Shown here piece after piece: positions 7,484 to 15,520 of a stretch of 37,240 nucleotides of DNA. Under the pieces are notes generated by a model, which did no database searches, was not told where the DNA came from, and saw nothing but the letters and a program-made list of their open reading frames with translations. This DNA is from Granulicella sp. S156 (GTDB lineage: Bacteria > Acidobacteriota > Terriglobia > Terriglobales > Acidobacteriaceae), in NCBI RefSeq assembly GCF_009766105.1, contig NZ_LMUH01000013.1:587149-624388 (forward strand). The letters are read 5' to 3'. Positions within the stretch are counted from its first letter, which is position 1. Each line of letters opens with the position of its first letter. A program made the translations under genes and the position numbers.

Positions 7484-7772
7484 GGGGTGCTGAAAAAGTC
7501 AGGTTTCGTTAAGGGCACGCGTTTACCCGTGCCGTAAATGCTTACATCGCAACGCGGCTCTAGCTGTGGTGTCTCAACAGGTTGTTGACATCAAGACCAG
7601 AACGGCTGATGGGAGGAGCTTGGTTGAGGCTAGCATGGGGACGATGCCAGTTGTACAGGTGGGTCCAAGGTTTGAGGCAGGCGGATGGTTCTGCTGAGTT
7701 TTCATAGCGTCGTGCATAGGCCCATTCGCGAGCCGCTGTCTCGAACGGTACCAAGCCCTTCCCGGCAACCGA
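7484..7772 (-). mobile_element. IS481-type insertion-sequence remnant (one end plus transposase tail)
   Basis: A truncated transposase 3' end (7560-7772) is followed, downstream on the minus strand, by about 75 bases ending in GGGGTGCTGAAAAAGTC (7485-7501 on the plus strand), which looks like an IS terminus. The opposite end and most of the transposase are missing. A hairpin GGCACG (7514-7519)/CGTGCC (7528-7533) lies between. The transposase assignment is firm; the terminus is inferred. Confidence 0.6.
7560..7772 (-). pseudogene. C-terminal fragment of an IS481-family transposase
   Basis: The minus-strand frame encodes about 70 residues ending REWAYARRYENSAEPSACLK, then WTHLYNWHRPHASLNQAPPI and NNLLRHHS, the C-terminal part of the DDE integrase core. 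It aligns with the intact transposase at 17286, which has REWAYAEHWSSS and FYNHQRPHGSLNDKPP. Similarity starts near the AGKG/NGKAE segment, where an in-frame TAA lies just upstream, so the catalytic region is gone. A TTG at 7754 could start a short peptide but this is a relic. Confidence 0.8.
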
Positions 7773-7821
7773 TGGTTAGCGGTCAACATCCTACAAGGAT
7801 CACCGGAAAGGAATCACAAAC

Positions 7822-8265
7822 ATGTTTGGCATCCGTAAGAAAATCGAAGAGTCACGGAACAAGGCGCAAACGGATCCCGTGGGTGCAATCGAGGATCACA
7901 AGAAGTCTCTGAACTCAGGAGTGTCAGGTTTCCTGACCAAGACTTTTATGGGTAAAGATTTTGTCAACAGAATAAACGGTGCTATGGATATGGGACAGAA
8001 TGCTCTGGCCGGACACCAGGAGCGACTGAAACTGATTCAGACCGGACTTGATGGTACTGCCGATATCCTCTCCGTGCAGGACACAGGAGGCACAGTCTAC
8101 GATAACCCCGTGGTCGTGATCCACATGACTGTCAGCCCCGCTAGCGGCGAGCCCTACGATGTCAATATCCAGACCATGGTCTCCCGCATTGCCGTGCCAC
8201 GGGTCGGTGACAAAGTAAAAATCAAGTATGCCCCTGAGAATCCCCAGCAGGTCGCCATCGTGTAG
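7822..8265 (+). CDS. Uncharacterised soluble protein with C-terminal beta-barrel-like segment
   Basis: The 147-residue product is not assigned to a named family. There is no signal peptide or membrane segment. Residues 1-75 are predicted helical and charged (IRKKIEESRNKAQTDPVGAI, QNALAGHQERLKLIQTGLDG). Residues of about 82-147 form short strands with the pattern VVVIHMTVSPASGEPYDVNI and AVPRVGDKVKIKYAPENPQQ. That last motif recurs in small bacterial proteins in which a strand-rich domain ends with 'VGDKVxIKYxPxNPxxVAI'. GGAAAGGAA precedes the ATG, giving a convincing start. It stands alone between an IS relic and a convergent lipoprotein gene. Function unknown. Confidence 0.7.
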   Translation: MFGIRKKIEESRNKAQTDPVGAIEDHKKSLNSGVSGFLTKTFMGKDFVNRINGAMDMGQNALAGHQERLKLIQTGLDGTADILSVQDTGGTVYDNPVVVIHMTVSPASGEPYDVNIQTMVSRIAVPRVGDKVKIKYAPENPQQVAIV

Positions 8266-8346
8266 GTGGGGCCTGCCTGGAGTCGATACGCTCGCTTCGC
8301 TGAGGCCATACTTCGCCTTACCTTGGCCGCTTCCGCGCCCCCGCCC

Positions 8347-8514
8347 TTAGCGGCGATTCGGCGGCGGCGGCGGCGGCCTACGGTCGTCGTGATGATCGTC
8401 ATGATGGTCCGGCTTTGGCACATCCTTGTTCACAATCGTGGTCTTACACCCGCCCATAGTCATCATCGCAGCCGCCGTCACCAGCAAAGCAGTCCAGCGT
8501 TTCATTCCGCTCAT
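8347..8514 (-). CDS. Small lipoprotein with His/Asp-rich and polyproline tail
   Basis: The 55-residue product has a lipoprotein signal peptide: KR, then hydrophobic WTALLVTAAAMMTM and the lipobox MGGC with Cys23 as acylation site. The mature peptide of about 33 residues ends in DHHDDHHDDRR and PPPPPPNRR. AGGAG lies 8 bases before ATG 8514, so this start is preferred to the longer frame at 8556. The HHDD repeats could bind divalent metal, and the polyproline run may act as a rigid spacer; both are inference. It converges with the uncharacterised gene at 7822 and is divergent from mutL. Easily missed by gene finders because of its size. Confidence 0.65.
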   Translation of the reverse strand: MSGMKRWTALLVTAAAMMTMGGCKTTIVNKDVPKPDHHDDHHDDRRPPPPPPNRR

Positions 8515-8834
8515 CGTTCGATCTCCTTGAATCCTCAGCTTGTGGGGTCTAAACATCAGATGCCAAACTGGACCACGACGGGGTCTGCTGATTCAGCACT
8601 TCAAACTCCTGCAAAGTCGTCTTTTCGGCAATTACATTCATTGGCTGGCGTATCCAGGCCAATGCGCTCATCGAAAGCGTGAAAAAAGTTGTGGAAACGC
8701 CGGTCTGCTGGGGAATCTCTAGAGAGCAACGATCCCCTCATTCCCGAGGCTTCGGAAAGATCACCGCGACCTCCGCGAAACCTCAGCGCCCCCTGCGTTA
8801 AAGATTTCCCCGCCAGACTGACTACAATCGAACA

Positions 8835-10799
8835 ATGGGCAGGATTCATGTACTTTCCGATCAGGTCGCCAATCAAATCGCTGCCGGCGAAGTCGTCGAA
8901 CGCCCCGCATCTGTAGTCAAAGAACTCCTCGAAAACTCCCTCGACGCCGGTGCCACCCGCATTCGTGTCGAGATCGAAGCCGGTGGCCGCAAGCTCATTC
9001 GCATCGTCGACAACGGCCATGGCATGGGCCGCGACGACGCACTGCTCGCCTTCGAGCGTCATGCCACCTCCAAGCTCCGCTCATCCGACGACCTGCTCTC
9101 CATTGCTACTCTCGGCTTTCGCGGAGAAGCCCTGCCCTCCATCGCCTCCGTCGCGCGCGTCACCCTCGAAACCCGTGCCACGGAAGACGCTGTAGGCACC
9201 ATGCTCGAGATCGCCGGTGGCAATCTACTGCGCGTTGAAGACGCAGGCCTGCCCAGTGGAACGACCATCGCCGTGCGCGACCTATTCTTCAATACGCCTG
9301 CGCGGCGCAAGTTTCTGCGCAGTGAGCAGACCGAACTCGGCCACGTCGCCGCGCTCGTAACGCACTACGCACTCGCGCATCCCGGCAAACACTTTGAGCT
9401 GCACTCTGCCACGCAGGCGCTGCTGGTAGCGCCCGCCGTCGCCAACTCCGGAGAACGGCTGTTTCAGATCTTCGGTCGCGAGACCTTCGAGCACCTCATC
9501 CCCGTCGCCGCGGAGCTGGACTTTTCACGAGCCGGCCTGCCCGAGCCTCCGCCCTGGAGACGCGCCGAAGACTATGAACCCGCCGAGCCTGGGTTTATTC
9601 GCCTCACGGGCTTCGTCTCCAAGCCGGAGCTGCAGAAGCTCAATCGCAATTCGATCTATGTCTTCGCCAACGGGCGTCTGATCCGCGACCGCCTCATTCT
9701 GCACGCCTTTACCGAGGCCTATCGCAATATCATTCCGCCGACGTCGTTTCCTGTAGTCCTGCTCTTTCTCGAGATGCCGCCGCAGGAGGTCGACGTAAAC
9801 GTGCACCCGGCCAAGACGGAGGTGCGTTTCCGCCAGGGCAGCTTCGTGCATGACTTCGTGCGCGACTCCGTGCGCACGGCGTTGATGAACGCTCGCCCCG
9901 CCGCGAGCTTCTTCGCCGCACTGAACTCTGTGCCCACCGCAGCCTCATCCCTGATGGTCGATGTCAGCCCTCTGCCGGGAATCGATCACCCCGTCTTTAC
10001 GCCGAACGGGGATATGCAGGGCTTGGTCGCTGAAAGCGAATCTGCCGTCGAGCCCGGCGATATCGCCTCCTTCGATCTACGTTCTCCCGTCGTTCCTCAG
10101 TCGCCGGGCCGTCTGAGCTTTGAAGGCGCGGGAATGTCCATTGGTTACGACGAGCCCACGAGCCAGAGCATTGAAGCCTCCTTCGGCTCAATCGACGAAC
10201 CACAGCCGACGCTGAACTCGCTCGCATCTCTCAAGCCGCTTGGCCAGCTTCGCGATTCGTTCATTCTTGCTACTAACGAAGAAGGTTTGTGGATCGTCGA
10301 CCAGCATGTGGCGCACGAACGCGTGCTGTTTGAGAAGATCCTTCGCGAGCGCAAGGTCGAACAGGTGCAGCGGCAGCGCCTGCTGATGCCCGTATTGATC
10401 GAACTCCTGCCCGAACAGATGGTCATCTTTGCGGCCATCGCCGAGGAACTGGAACGCAATGGCTTTGAAGCCGAGCCCTTCGGCCCGCGCACCCTGGCCG
10501 TAAAAGCCACGCCCGTAGGTCTTGAGGGCCGCGAGTTGGAGCGGATGCTGGAAGAGGTACTCGCGGTGACCGAACGTGAGCAGCAGGTCGAAAACGAGGA
10601 GGCGCGGCGCACCCGTATCGCCGCTTCCATCGCCTGCCACGCCGCCATCAAGGTCAATATGCCCCTGGAGCCAGCCAAAATCGACTGGTTACTCTCAGAA
10701 CTTGGAAAAACTGAGCATCCAACGAGCTGTCCGCATGGCCGACCCATCGCTTTGCGGTATTCTTTAAAAGACATTCAGCGGGCGTTCCAGCGTATCTAG
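8835..10799 (+). CDS. mutL: DNA mismatch repair endonuclease MutL
   Basis: The 654-residue protein has the full MutL layout. The N-terminal GHKL ATPase begins IHVLSDQVANQIAAGEVVER with ELLENSLDAGA (N-box), IVDNGHGM and LGFRGEALPSI. A variable linker of about residues 340-460 joins the C-terminal dimerisation/endonuclease domain. There DQHVAHERVLFE (from D489) matches the metal-binding endonuclease motif DQHAx2Ex4E except that Val replaces Ala. ACHAAIK and SCPHGRP (C632) are further metal-site motifs. It should therefore nick DNA, unlike the E. coli protein, after MutS recognises mismatches. ATG 8835 begins at the conserved N-terminus. No mutS is nearby. The 278 bases upstream show no other gene. 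Confidence 0.97.
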   Translation: MGRIHVLSDQVANQIAAGEVVERPASVVKELLENSLDAGATRIRVEIEAGGRKLIRIVDNGHGMGRDDALLAFERHATSKLRSSDDLLSIATLGFRGEALPSIASVARVTLETRATEDAVGTMLEIAGGNLLRVEDAGLPSGTTIAVRDLFFNTPARRKFLRSEQTELGHVAALVTHYALAHPGKHFELHSATQALLVAPAVANSGERLFQIFGRETFEHLIPVAAELDFSRAGLPEPPPWRRAEDYEPAEPGFIRLTGFVSKPELQKLNRNSIYVFANGRLIRDRLILHAFTEAYRNIIPPTSFPVVLLFLEMPPQEVDVNVHPAKTEVRFRQGSFVHDFVRDSVRTALMNARPAASFFAALNSVPTAASSLMVDVSPLPGIDHPVFTPNGDMQGLVAESESAVEPGDIASFDLRSPVVPQSPGRLSFEGAGMSIGYDEPTSQSIEASFGSIDEPQPTLNSLASLKPLGQLRDSFILATNEEGLWIVDQHVAHERVLFEKILRERKVEQVQRQRLLMPVLIELLPEQMVIFAAIAEELERNGFEAEPFGPRTLAVKATPVGLEGRELERMLEEVLAVTEREQQVENEEARRTRIAASIACHAAIKVNMPLEPAKIDWLLSELGKTEHPTSCPHGRPIALRYSLKDIQRAFQRI

Positions 10800-10902
10800 G
10801 CTTCCCATGCCGGATTTAGCTGTAGCGTTTAGCCCGCTCCTGCCGATTTTATGTTCCGGCTTCGCAGTTTTCCCGATCGGTTTTCTCGATCTGTAGTCTA
10901 GG

Positions 10903-10919
10903 CCTCCGCATGACGGAGG
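10903..10919. terminator. Hairpin after mutL without T-tract
   Basis: CCTCCG, loop CATGA, CGGAGG lies in the 169-base gap between mutL and the following gene. The stem is perfect but no T run follows, so it could be a weak terminator, a processing site or a regulatory structure ahead of the next gene. Confidence 0.3.
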
Positions 10920-10968
10920 TCTCTGCTGTGTGCGGTAGTCTCGCCGCCAGCACAAAGGGGTACGTCTT

Positions 10969-13191
10969 TTGAGTTCATCACCTGAGTTCAACGCGGAGCA
11001 GCTTACAGCTGCTCGCGCCAAAGTATGGCATCAAACCGGTGAGCCTTTGCTCACGCTGGATGCCTTACGTGAGTGGCTGGCTACGGCTGGCCTCGTTCTG
11101 TTTACGCCGCGTTCGCTGCAACTGCCGACGCCTGCCCCGTCCTTTGTCGAAGCCACCCTCGGCTCGGCCAACGTTGGGCCGACCCCCTCGCAGATTGAGG
11201 CCGCACGGTCTCTGCTCGTAAGGCTCGTCTCCGAAGGCAATGCGCTGCCGCTGAACCTGCTCGGCATTCCGGGTGAGCTTCCGGACTTCGTCGTCTCGGC
11301 ACAGGTCTTCAGCTACATCTTCACCATGCGCGGCGACAAGGCCTGGAAGCTGCCACCCTCGACCTCTGGAGCAGTCAAAGTCTCTCCGCTTGGTCTGCGC
11401 GTCTATGAGGTGCTCACTGAGCGCGGTGCCCTGACGGCTGCCGAACTTGCTCAGGAACTTGGCCGCGAGGTCACCGAAGGCGCTATTCTGCGCACCCTCA
11501 ACGAGCTTTGGTCACTGCTGCGCGTGATTCCGCTGCCCCAGCAGGGCGAGGCCTCCACGCTCTGGGAGCTCACCACGCGACGCTTTACCAAGGCCATCAA
11601 GGCGGGCATCAATGCCGGCCAGCCTAAGGCTCTCTCTGCGCTGATCTCGCTCTATCTCGCACAATCGTTGCTTGCCACCGAGGACGAGGTCGAAACCTTC
11701 CTCTCGCCGCTGGCCGCACGCTCGCGCATTCGCGAGGTGCTGCACGCGCTTACTTCCTCGCGGCAGCTTGAAACTATCGTGCTCGAAGGCAAGTCGCTGC
11801 TGCATATCCCCGGCACGCTGCCCGAGTTCCCGGCCATCGAGAAGCCGGAGCCAACCGAAGAGGAGCTTGCCGCAGCTGCAACCGCTGCCGCCAGCCTCGA
11901 AGGCGAAGGCCGCATCAAGCGGTTCACGCCCAGCGCAGACCGCAAGCCTCGCAGTGACTTCAAGGGCAAGCCCGCTCGTAGCTTCGGAGCCAAGCCCAGT
12001 TTCGGAGCAAAACCCAGCTTCGGGGCCAAGCCCGACCGCGAACGCCGCCCCTTCCGCCGCGATGCTTCTTCCCCTGCAGGCGACAAGCCAAGCTTTACCC
12101 GTCCCTGGACAGAAGATCGCAAGCCGCGTGCTGAGGGCGATAGCGCCGCTCCGAAACGTCCTTATGTACGCCGTGAAGGCGCCGCTCCCGGAGGCTTTGC
12201 CAAGCGGGAAGGCTTCTCCGACCGCGGCCCGGCACGCAAGAGCTTCGGCGATAAACCGGCCTTCCGCAAGAGCGGTGAAGGCTTTGCCGCCAAGCCGCGT
12301 TTCGCGGCGAAGGACGGAGAGCGTAAGCCTTACGTGCGTCGTGAAGAGTCGGCATCAGGCGACCGCCCGAAGCGCACCTATGGCGATAAGCCTGCCGGTC
12401 GCGACTCCTTTGCAAAGTTCCGCAAGCCCGAGGGTGGCGACCGTAAGCCCTTCCGCCGTGACGAAGGCGACGCTCCTCGTGCGGCGTTCAAGCCGCGCCC
12501 CACAGGCGACCGCCCCTACTCCAAGCCATCCTTTGATCGTGGCGCAAGCAAACCCGGCGGCTTCGCCCCGAAGCGTCCCTACGTCCGTCGTGATGATGCA
12601 GCTGGCGAGCGCCCGTCGCGCCCAGCTCGCCCGTCCTACGGCGGTAGCGACAGCACCCCGCGTCCTCCGAAGCGTCCGTATGTTCGCCGCGAAGAAGGCG
12701 AAGGCGCTGCTTCCCGGCCTGCTTTCAAGCCGAGCTTCCGTCCTCGTCCCACAGGCGACCGGCCGTTCTCCAAGCCGCGCTTCGACCGTGGCGATAGCAA
12801 ACCCGGTGGCTTCGCAAGCAAACCCGGCGGCTTCGCTCCCAAGCGTCCTTATGTCCGTCGCGAGGAGTCAGCTGGTGAGCGTCCTGCGCGTCCTGCCTAC
12901 GACGGCGGCGGCGACAGCACACCGCGTACCCCGAAGCGTCCTTTCCCGCGTAAAGAAGGGGATCTGGCCGGCCGCCCTGTGCGTCCTTGGCCCGAGGCGA
13001 AATCGGAGCGTAGTGACAGCAGACCTCCCCGCAAGACAGGCGGCTTTGGCCGCAAGCCCGGTGGCTTCAGCAAGCGTCCGGACAGCCGGAGTGGTAAAGT
13101 TCCATTCGGCGGCAAGCCGGGTTTCGGCAAGCGTCCAGCGGGTGCAGGTGGTTTCAAGCCTGCCGCGCGTAAGCCGGAGTCTGAGGAGTAG
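10969..13191 (+). CDS. Winged-helix protein with long basic disordered repeat tail
   Basis: The 740-residue product is not a named family that I can assign with certainty. Residues 1 to about 285 are folded, with winged-helix-like segments (LTAAELAQELGREVTEGAIL, LNELWSLLRVIPLPQQGEAS, LSPLAARSRIREVLHALTSS) that recall HTH_42/AlkZ-type proteins. That match is tentative. Residues of about 290-740 are disordered, very rich in Arg, Lys, Pro, Gly and Ser. They include three to four FGAKPS units near residue 340 and at least five copies of KRPYVRRE-like boxes, resembling RNA-binding tails of DEAD-box helicases, although no helicase domain is present. TTG 10969 with AAAGGGG upstream was taken as start. 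The gene ends 2 bases before cmk, whose ribosome site overlaps its stop region. A nucleic-acid-binding role is inferred. Confidence 0.8.
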   Translation: MSSSPEFNAEQLTAARAKVWHQTGEPLLTLDALREWLATAGLVLFTPRSLQLPTPAPSFVEATLGSANVGPTPSQIEAARSLLVRLVSEGNALPLNLLGIPGELPDFVVSAQVFSYIFTMRGDKAWKLPPSTSGAVKVSPLGLRVYEVLTERGALTAAELAQELGREVTEGAILRTLNELWSLLRVIPLPQQGEASTLWELTTRRFTKAIKAGINAGQPKALSALISLYLAQSLLATEDEVETFLSPLAARSRIREVLHALTSSRQLETIVLEGKSLLHIPGTLPEFPAIEKPEPTEEELAAAATAAASLEGEGRIKRFTPSADRKPRSDFKGKPARSFGAKPSFGAKPSFGAKPDRERRPFRRDASSPAGDKPSFTRPWTEDRKPRAEGDSAAPKRPYVRREGAAPGGFAKREGFSDRGPARKSFGDKPAFRKSGEGFAAKPRFAAKDGERKPYVRREESASGDRPKRTYGDKPAGRDSFAKFRKPEGGDRKPFRRDEGDAPRAAFKPRPTGDRPYSKPSFDRGASKPGGFAPKRPYVRRDDAAGERPSRPARPSYGGSDSTPRPPKRPYVRREEGEGAASRPAFKPSFRPRPTGDRPFSKPRFDRGDSKPGGFASKPGGFAPKRPYVRREESAGERPARPAYDGGGDSTPRTPKRPFPRKEGDLAGRPVRPWPEAKSERSDSRPPRKTGGFGRKPGGFSKRPDSRSGKVPFGGKPGFGKRPAGAGGFKPAARKPESEE
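12501..13000 (+). repeat. Internal duplication of an 83-codon unit in the disordered tail
   Basis: The block beginning CACAGGCGAC at 12501 recurs at 12750, an offset of 249 bases or 83 codons. Each unit reads RPTGDRP(Y/F)SKP, DRGxSKPGGFA, KRPYVRR, then GERPxRP and KRP(Y/F). The second unit has an extra ASKPGGF insertion. This is recent tandem growth of low-complexity coding sequence. Confidence 0.75.
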
Positions 13192-13193
13192 CA

Positions 13194-13934
13194 ATGAGCG
13201 AAGGCACGATCCCGCCTGTCATCCCGGCACGCGAGCATCCAGTCATTGCGATAGATGGTCCCGCCGGCGCGGGGAAGAGCACGATGGCTGCGCACCTCGC
13301 GCGCCGTTTTGGCTTCCTCAACCTGGAAACCGGGGCCATGTATCGTGCGCTCGCGTTCAAGGCCATCGATAACGACCTCGACTTCTCAGACGAGGCCGCC
13401 CTGGTCGAACTGGCTGAAAACACGCGCATTGCCCTCGAGCCTCAGCTGGAAGGCAACCGCGTTCTGTTGGATGGCGTGGATGTCTCGCGTCGCGTTCGCG
13501 AGCCTGACGTTACAGCCGCAGCCTCCAGAGTCTCCGTGCATCCCCGGCTGCGCGCCTGGATGGTCGATCAGCAGCGTCTGCTGGGCCGGCGTGGCGGCGT
13601 GGTGATGGAAGGCCGCGACATCGGCACGGTCGTCTTTCCTGACGCGGAGGTGAAGATCTTCCTCGACGCCGCTCCCGAAGTCCGTGGCAACCGCCGTTAC
13701 CGCCAGAGCGGTCCAGCAGAGACGAAGTTCACCGAACAGGCCAAGGCCACCGAAGAAGCGATGGTCCGCGAGCTCAAGGAACGCGACGAGCGCGACCGCA
13801 CCCGGGCCGAGTCTCCATTGAGGCCTGCAGAGGACGCCGTTATCCTCGATTCGACCTCGATGACGCTCGATGAGGTGCTCGTTGCGGCGGAAAAGATCGT
13901 TCGCGACCACGTTACAGAGGCGCAATTGCACTAG
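13194..13934 (+). CDS. cmk: Cytidylate kinase
   Basis: The 246-residue enzyme phosphorylates CMP and dCMP with ATP in nucleotide salvage and RNA-precursor supply. The P-loop GPAGAGKST (residues 22-30) is followed by [11 protein letters not shown], the CMP-binding region. [20 protein letters not shown] and the lid-like RRYRQSG are family hallmarks, and [20 protein letters not shown] is near the C-terminus. The ATG lies 2 bases after the preceding stop and uses GAGGAG embedded in that gene's last codons, so translation is coupled to the disordered-tail protein. This is an ordinary, complete member of the family with a slightly extended N-terminus. Confidence 0.96.
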   Translation: MSEGTIPPVIPAREHPVIAIDGPAGAGKSTMAAHLARRFGFLNLETGAMYRALAFKAIDNDLDFSDEAALVELAENTRIALEPQLEGNRVLLDGVDVSRRVREPDVTAAASRVSVHPRLRAWMVDQQRLLGRRGGVVMEGRDIGTVVFPDAEVKIFLDAAPEVRGNRRYRQSGPAETKFTEQAKATEEAMVRELKERDERDRTRAESPLRPAEDAVILDSTSMTLDEVLVAAEKIVRDHVTEAQLH

Positions 13935-13988
13935 ATTTGGTGCAAAAACGTGCCTCCGGAAATTTTTACGTGGAAATTTTGTTTGTCG

Positions 13989-13997
13989 TGCTAACAT
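13989..13997 (+). promoter_or_regulatory. Extended -10 promoter candidate for the cold-shock gene
   Basis: TGC TAACAT resembles an extended -10 element and lies in an AT-rich stretch unusual for this genome. Transcription from about 14004 would give a roughly 95-base untranslated leader, as is common for cold-shock mRNAs. The -35 region is poor. Prediction only. Confidence 0.25.
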
Positions 13998-14098
13998 TTC
14001 CCCATCGTTTGAAACAGATTGGCTTTCAGCATCAGATTCACAGCCGAGGCCCCATTTGGATTCAGCGTCAAAGTCAATCACACAAGGATTTACGAGAT

Positions 14099-14299
14099 AT
14101 GGAACAGGGAACAGTGAAGTGGTTTAACGACGCCAAGGGTTTCGGCTTCATCAGCCGTCAGAACGGTGAGGATGTGTTCGTGCACTATTCGGCCATCAAC
14201 TCCAATGGATTCAAGAGTCTGCAGGAGGGGCAGGCGGTTCAATTCAACGTAGTGAAGGGGCCTAAGGGCTGGCAGGCTTCCGACGTTCAACCTCTCTAA
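14099..14299 (+). CDS. Cold-shock domain protein (CspA family)
   Basis: The 66-residue single OB-fold protein binds single-stranded RNA and DNA. The RNA-binding motifs are RNP1 KGFGFI (residues 13-18) and RNP2 VFVHYS (26-31), after the family start [15 protein letters not shown] 14099 was chosen because the cold-shock domain begins there; longer upstream frames only cover the leader. AAGGA is 10 bases upstream. The 164-base gap after cmk is AT-rich and may be a temperature-responsive leader. The gene is followed by a strong intrinsic terminator. It may act as an RNA chaperone in cold shock or as a constitutive paralogue; sequence cannot tell which. Confidence 0.95.
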   Translation: MEQGTVKWFNDAKGFGFISRQNGEDVFVHYSAINSNGFKSLQEGQAVQFNVVKGPKGWQASDVQPL

Positions 14300-14353
14300 G
14301 CTTCGGCTTATAGTCGTTGTGTCGGGAGAATAATCCCATCAACTTTTGAGGTT

Positions 14354-14377
14354 AAGGGCGGCTTAGGCTGCCCTTTT
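14354..14377 (+). terminator. Rho-independent terminator of the cold-shock gene
   Basis: AAGGGCGGC, a short loop, then GCTGCCCTT (one G-T pair) forms a 9-bp stem running into TTTTCCC. It lies about 55 bases after the stop codon. Confidence 0.75.
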
Positions 14378-14387
14378 CCCATTTAAC

Positions 14388-14437
14388 GACCTTAAAAACC
14401 ATTTTTAAGGTCCCATTCGACCAAATCGCAGTCGAAT
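14388..14437. terminator. Two further hairpins between convergent genes
   Basis: GACCTTAAAAA and its exact reverse complement are separated by CCA (14388-14412), giving a perfect 11-bp stem with A/T arms. ATTCGAC and GTCGAAT then form a 7-bp stem with a 9-base loop (14415-14437). The A-rich arm could serve as an intrinsic terminator for the minus-strand lipoprotein gene ending at 14468, so the region probably terminates both directions. Confidence 0.5.
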
Positions 14438-14467
14438 GCTGAAGTTTTCAACAGGCTGTGCCATATT

Positions 14468-15451
14468 TCAGGGCTTGGGCACCGTACTCGGATCCGGCGT
14501 TGGTGCTGGGGTGGGGTCAGCAGGCAACGGCTGACCATCCGGCCCAATGACGCCATTGCTTCCCAGGATGGTCGTAGTAGCCCGGAACTTGCGGTAATCC
14601 GATGTGACCACATGAATATGTCCATTGAAGCCGGCGAAGAGGAGGACGCGGATCTTGCCTCGACCGTCGAGCTGCATCGGCAGCCAGGCCTCCCCATTCA
14701 CCTTTTGTGCCCGAAAACTGAAGTTCGATCCCTTTTGGACGTCCGCGACGAGTCCGCCGCCTATCTTGAAATCGTTCAGGAAGTGCCCTTCGCCTCGAAC
14801 CATGGTTCGATCGGCCTCGTCGATCCAGACGGTTCCTACTAGGTCGCGGATGACACCCTCAGCCCTGTTGCGTGTCTTTGCGTTTGGGTCTCCGGCGTAA
14901 TCGACAACGATCGTCGGCCTTCCGTCGAGCATCTCCCGCCGTGGATTCGAGAAAGTGCCAAGCTCCAGAACGCGTGAGGCCGAAATCTCCGCATCGCCGC
15001 GCGAGTTGGTCTCCTGTCCTTTACCCTCTGCCTTTTCACGGCGTTCCCGGTCCTTGGCAACTTCCTTATTGATCCGCTCGTCTTCTTTCTTCTTTTCGTT
15101 GTCGGTTAGGGGCTTGCCGTCGCGGCCTACGATGCGATCCACGCGAACGCTATTGATGGTCAGGCTCTCAGCATCAAGGACAGTTGTTTTCTTTACATTG
15201 CCCTTGCCGTCGAGCTCCTGCTCCTCCTGATGCACGTGGTAGGTGTAGTCCTTCTGCTGGGCTTCGACGGTCTTCTGGTTCCGCTCAGCTTCGAGCAGGA
15301 GCTTGCGGACATCCGGCAACGGTTTTTCCGGCGACTCCACTGCTGTCTGCGATGGAACTGCCGCCGGATCGTTTGGCGGTGTGGGCTGTTGTGCAGTGGC
15401 GAAGCATCCGGTGAGCAGTATCGTCGCGAAGATTGCAGAAATCCGAGCCAT
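14468..15451 (-). CDS. Acidobacterial envelope lipoprotein with LolA-like domain
   Basis: The 327-residue protein has a lipoprotein signal (SAIFATILLTGC, acylation at Cys16). A proline-rich linker follows, then a helical charged region (residues 50-150, rich in Glu/Lys, such as LTDNEKKKEDERINKEVAKD). From about 155 to 300 there is a strand-rich domain with REMLDGRPTIVVDYAGDP, VGTVWIDEADRTMVRGEGHF and VNGEAWLPMQLDGRGKIRV. That order resembles outer-membrane lipoprotein-sorting (LolA/LolB-like) folds seen in acidobacterial hypothetical proteins. It ends in a Pro/Thr-rich tail. It is divergent from the MFS transporter and convergent with the cold-shock gene. Partner and function are unknown. Confidence 0.7.
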   Translation of the reverse strand: MARISAIFATILLTGCFATAQQPTPPNDPAAVPSQTAVESPEKPLPDVRKLLLEAERNQKTVEAQQKDYTYHVHQEEQELDGKGNVKKTTVLDAESLTINSVRVDRIVGRDGKPLTDNEKKKEDERINKEVAKDRERREKAEGKGQETNSRGDAEISASRVLELGTFSNPRREMLDGRPTIVVDYAGDPNAKTRNRAEGVIRDLVGTVWIDEADRTMVRGEGHFLNDFKIGGGLVADVQKGSNFSFRAQKVNGEAWLPMQLDGRGKIRVLLFAGFNGHIHVVTSDYRKFRATTTILGSNGVIGPDGQPLPADPTPAPTPDPSTVPKP

Positions 15452-15520
15452 ATTTTGAATATACGTTTCTTCCTATGAGCCAGCTCGCAGGATGCAGCTC
15501 CGACCGGGTAGCATCGGAGT

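Noticed and set aside
11672..13372. Long plus-strand ORF in another frame of the disordered-tail gene (566 codons)
   Set aside because: It overlaps the real frame, is made of Ser/Pro/Ala/Arg-biased shadow sequence and runs into cmk; no domain is visible.
14440..14460. TTTTCAACAGGCTG resembling an IS end
   Set aside because: Only a short match, with no partner repeat or transposase nearby.
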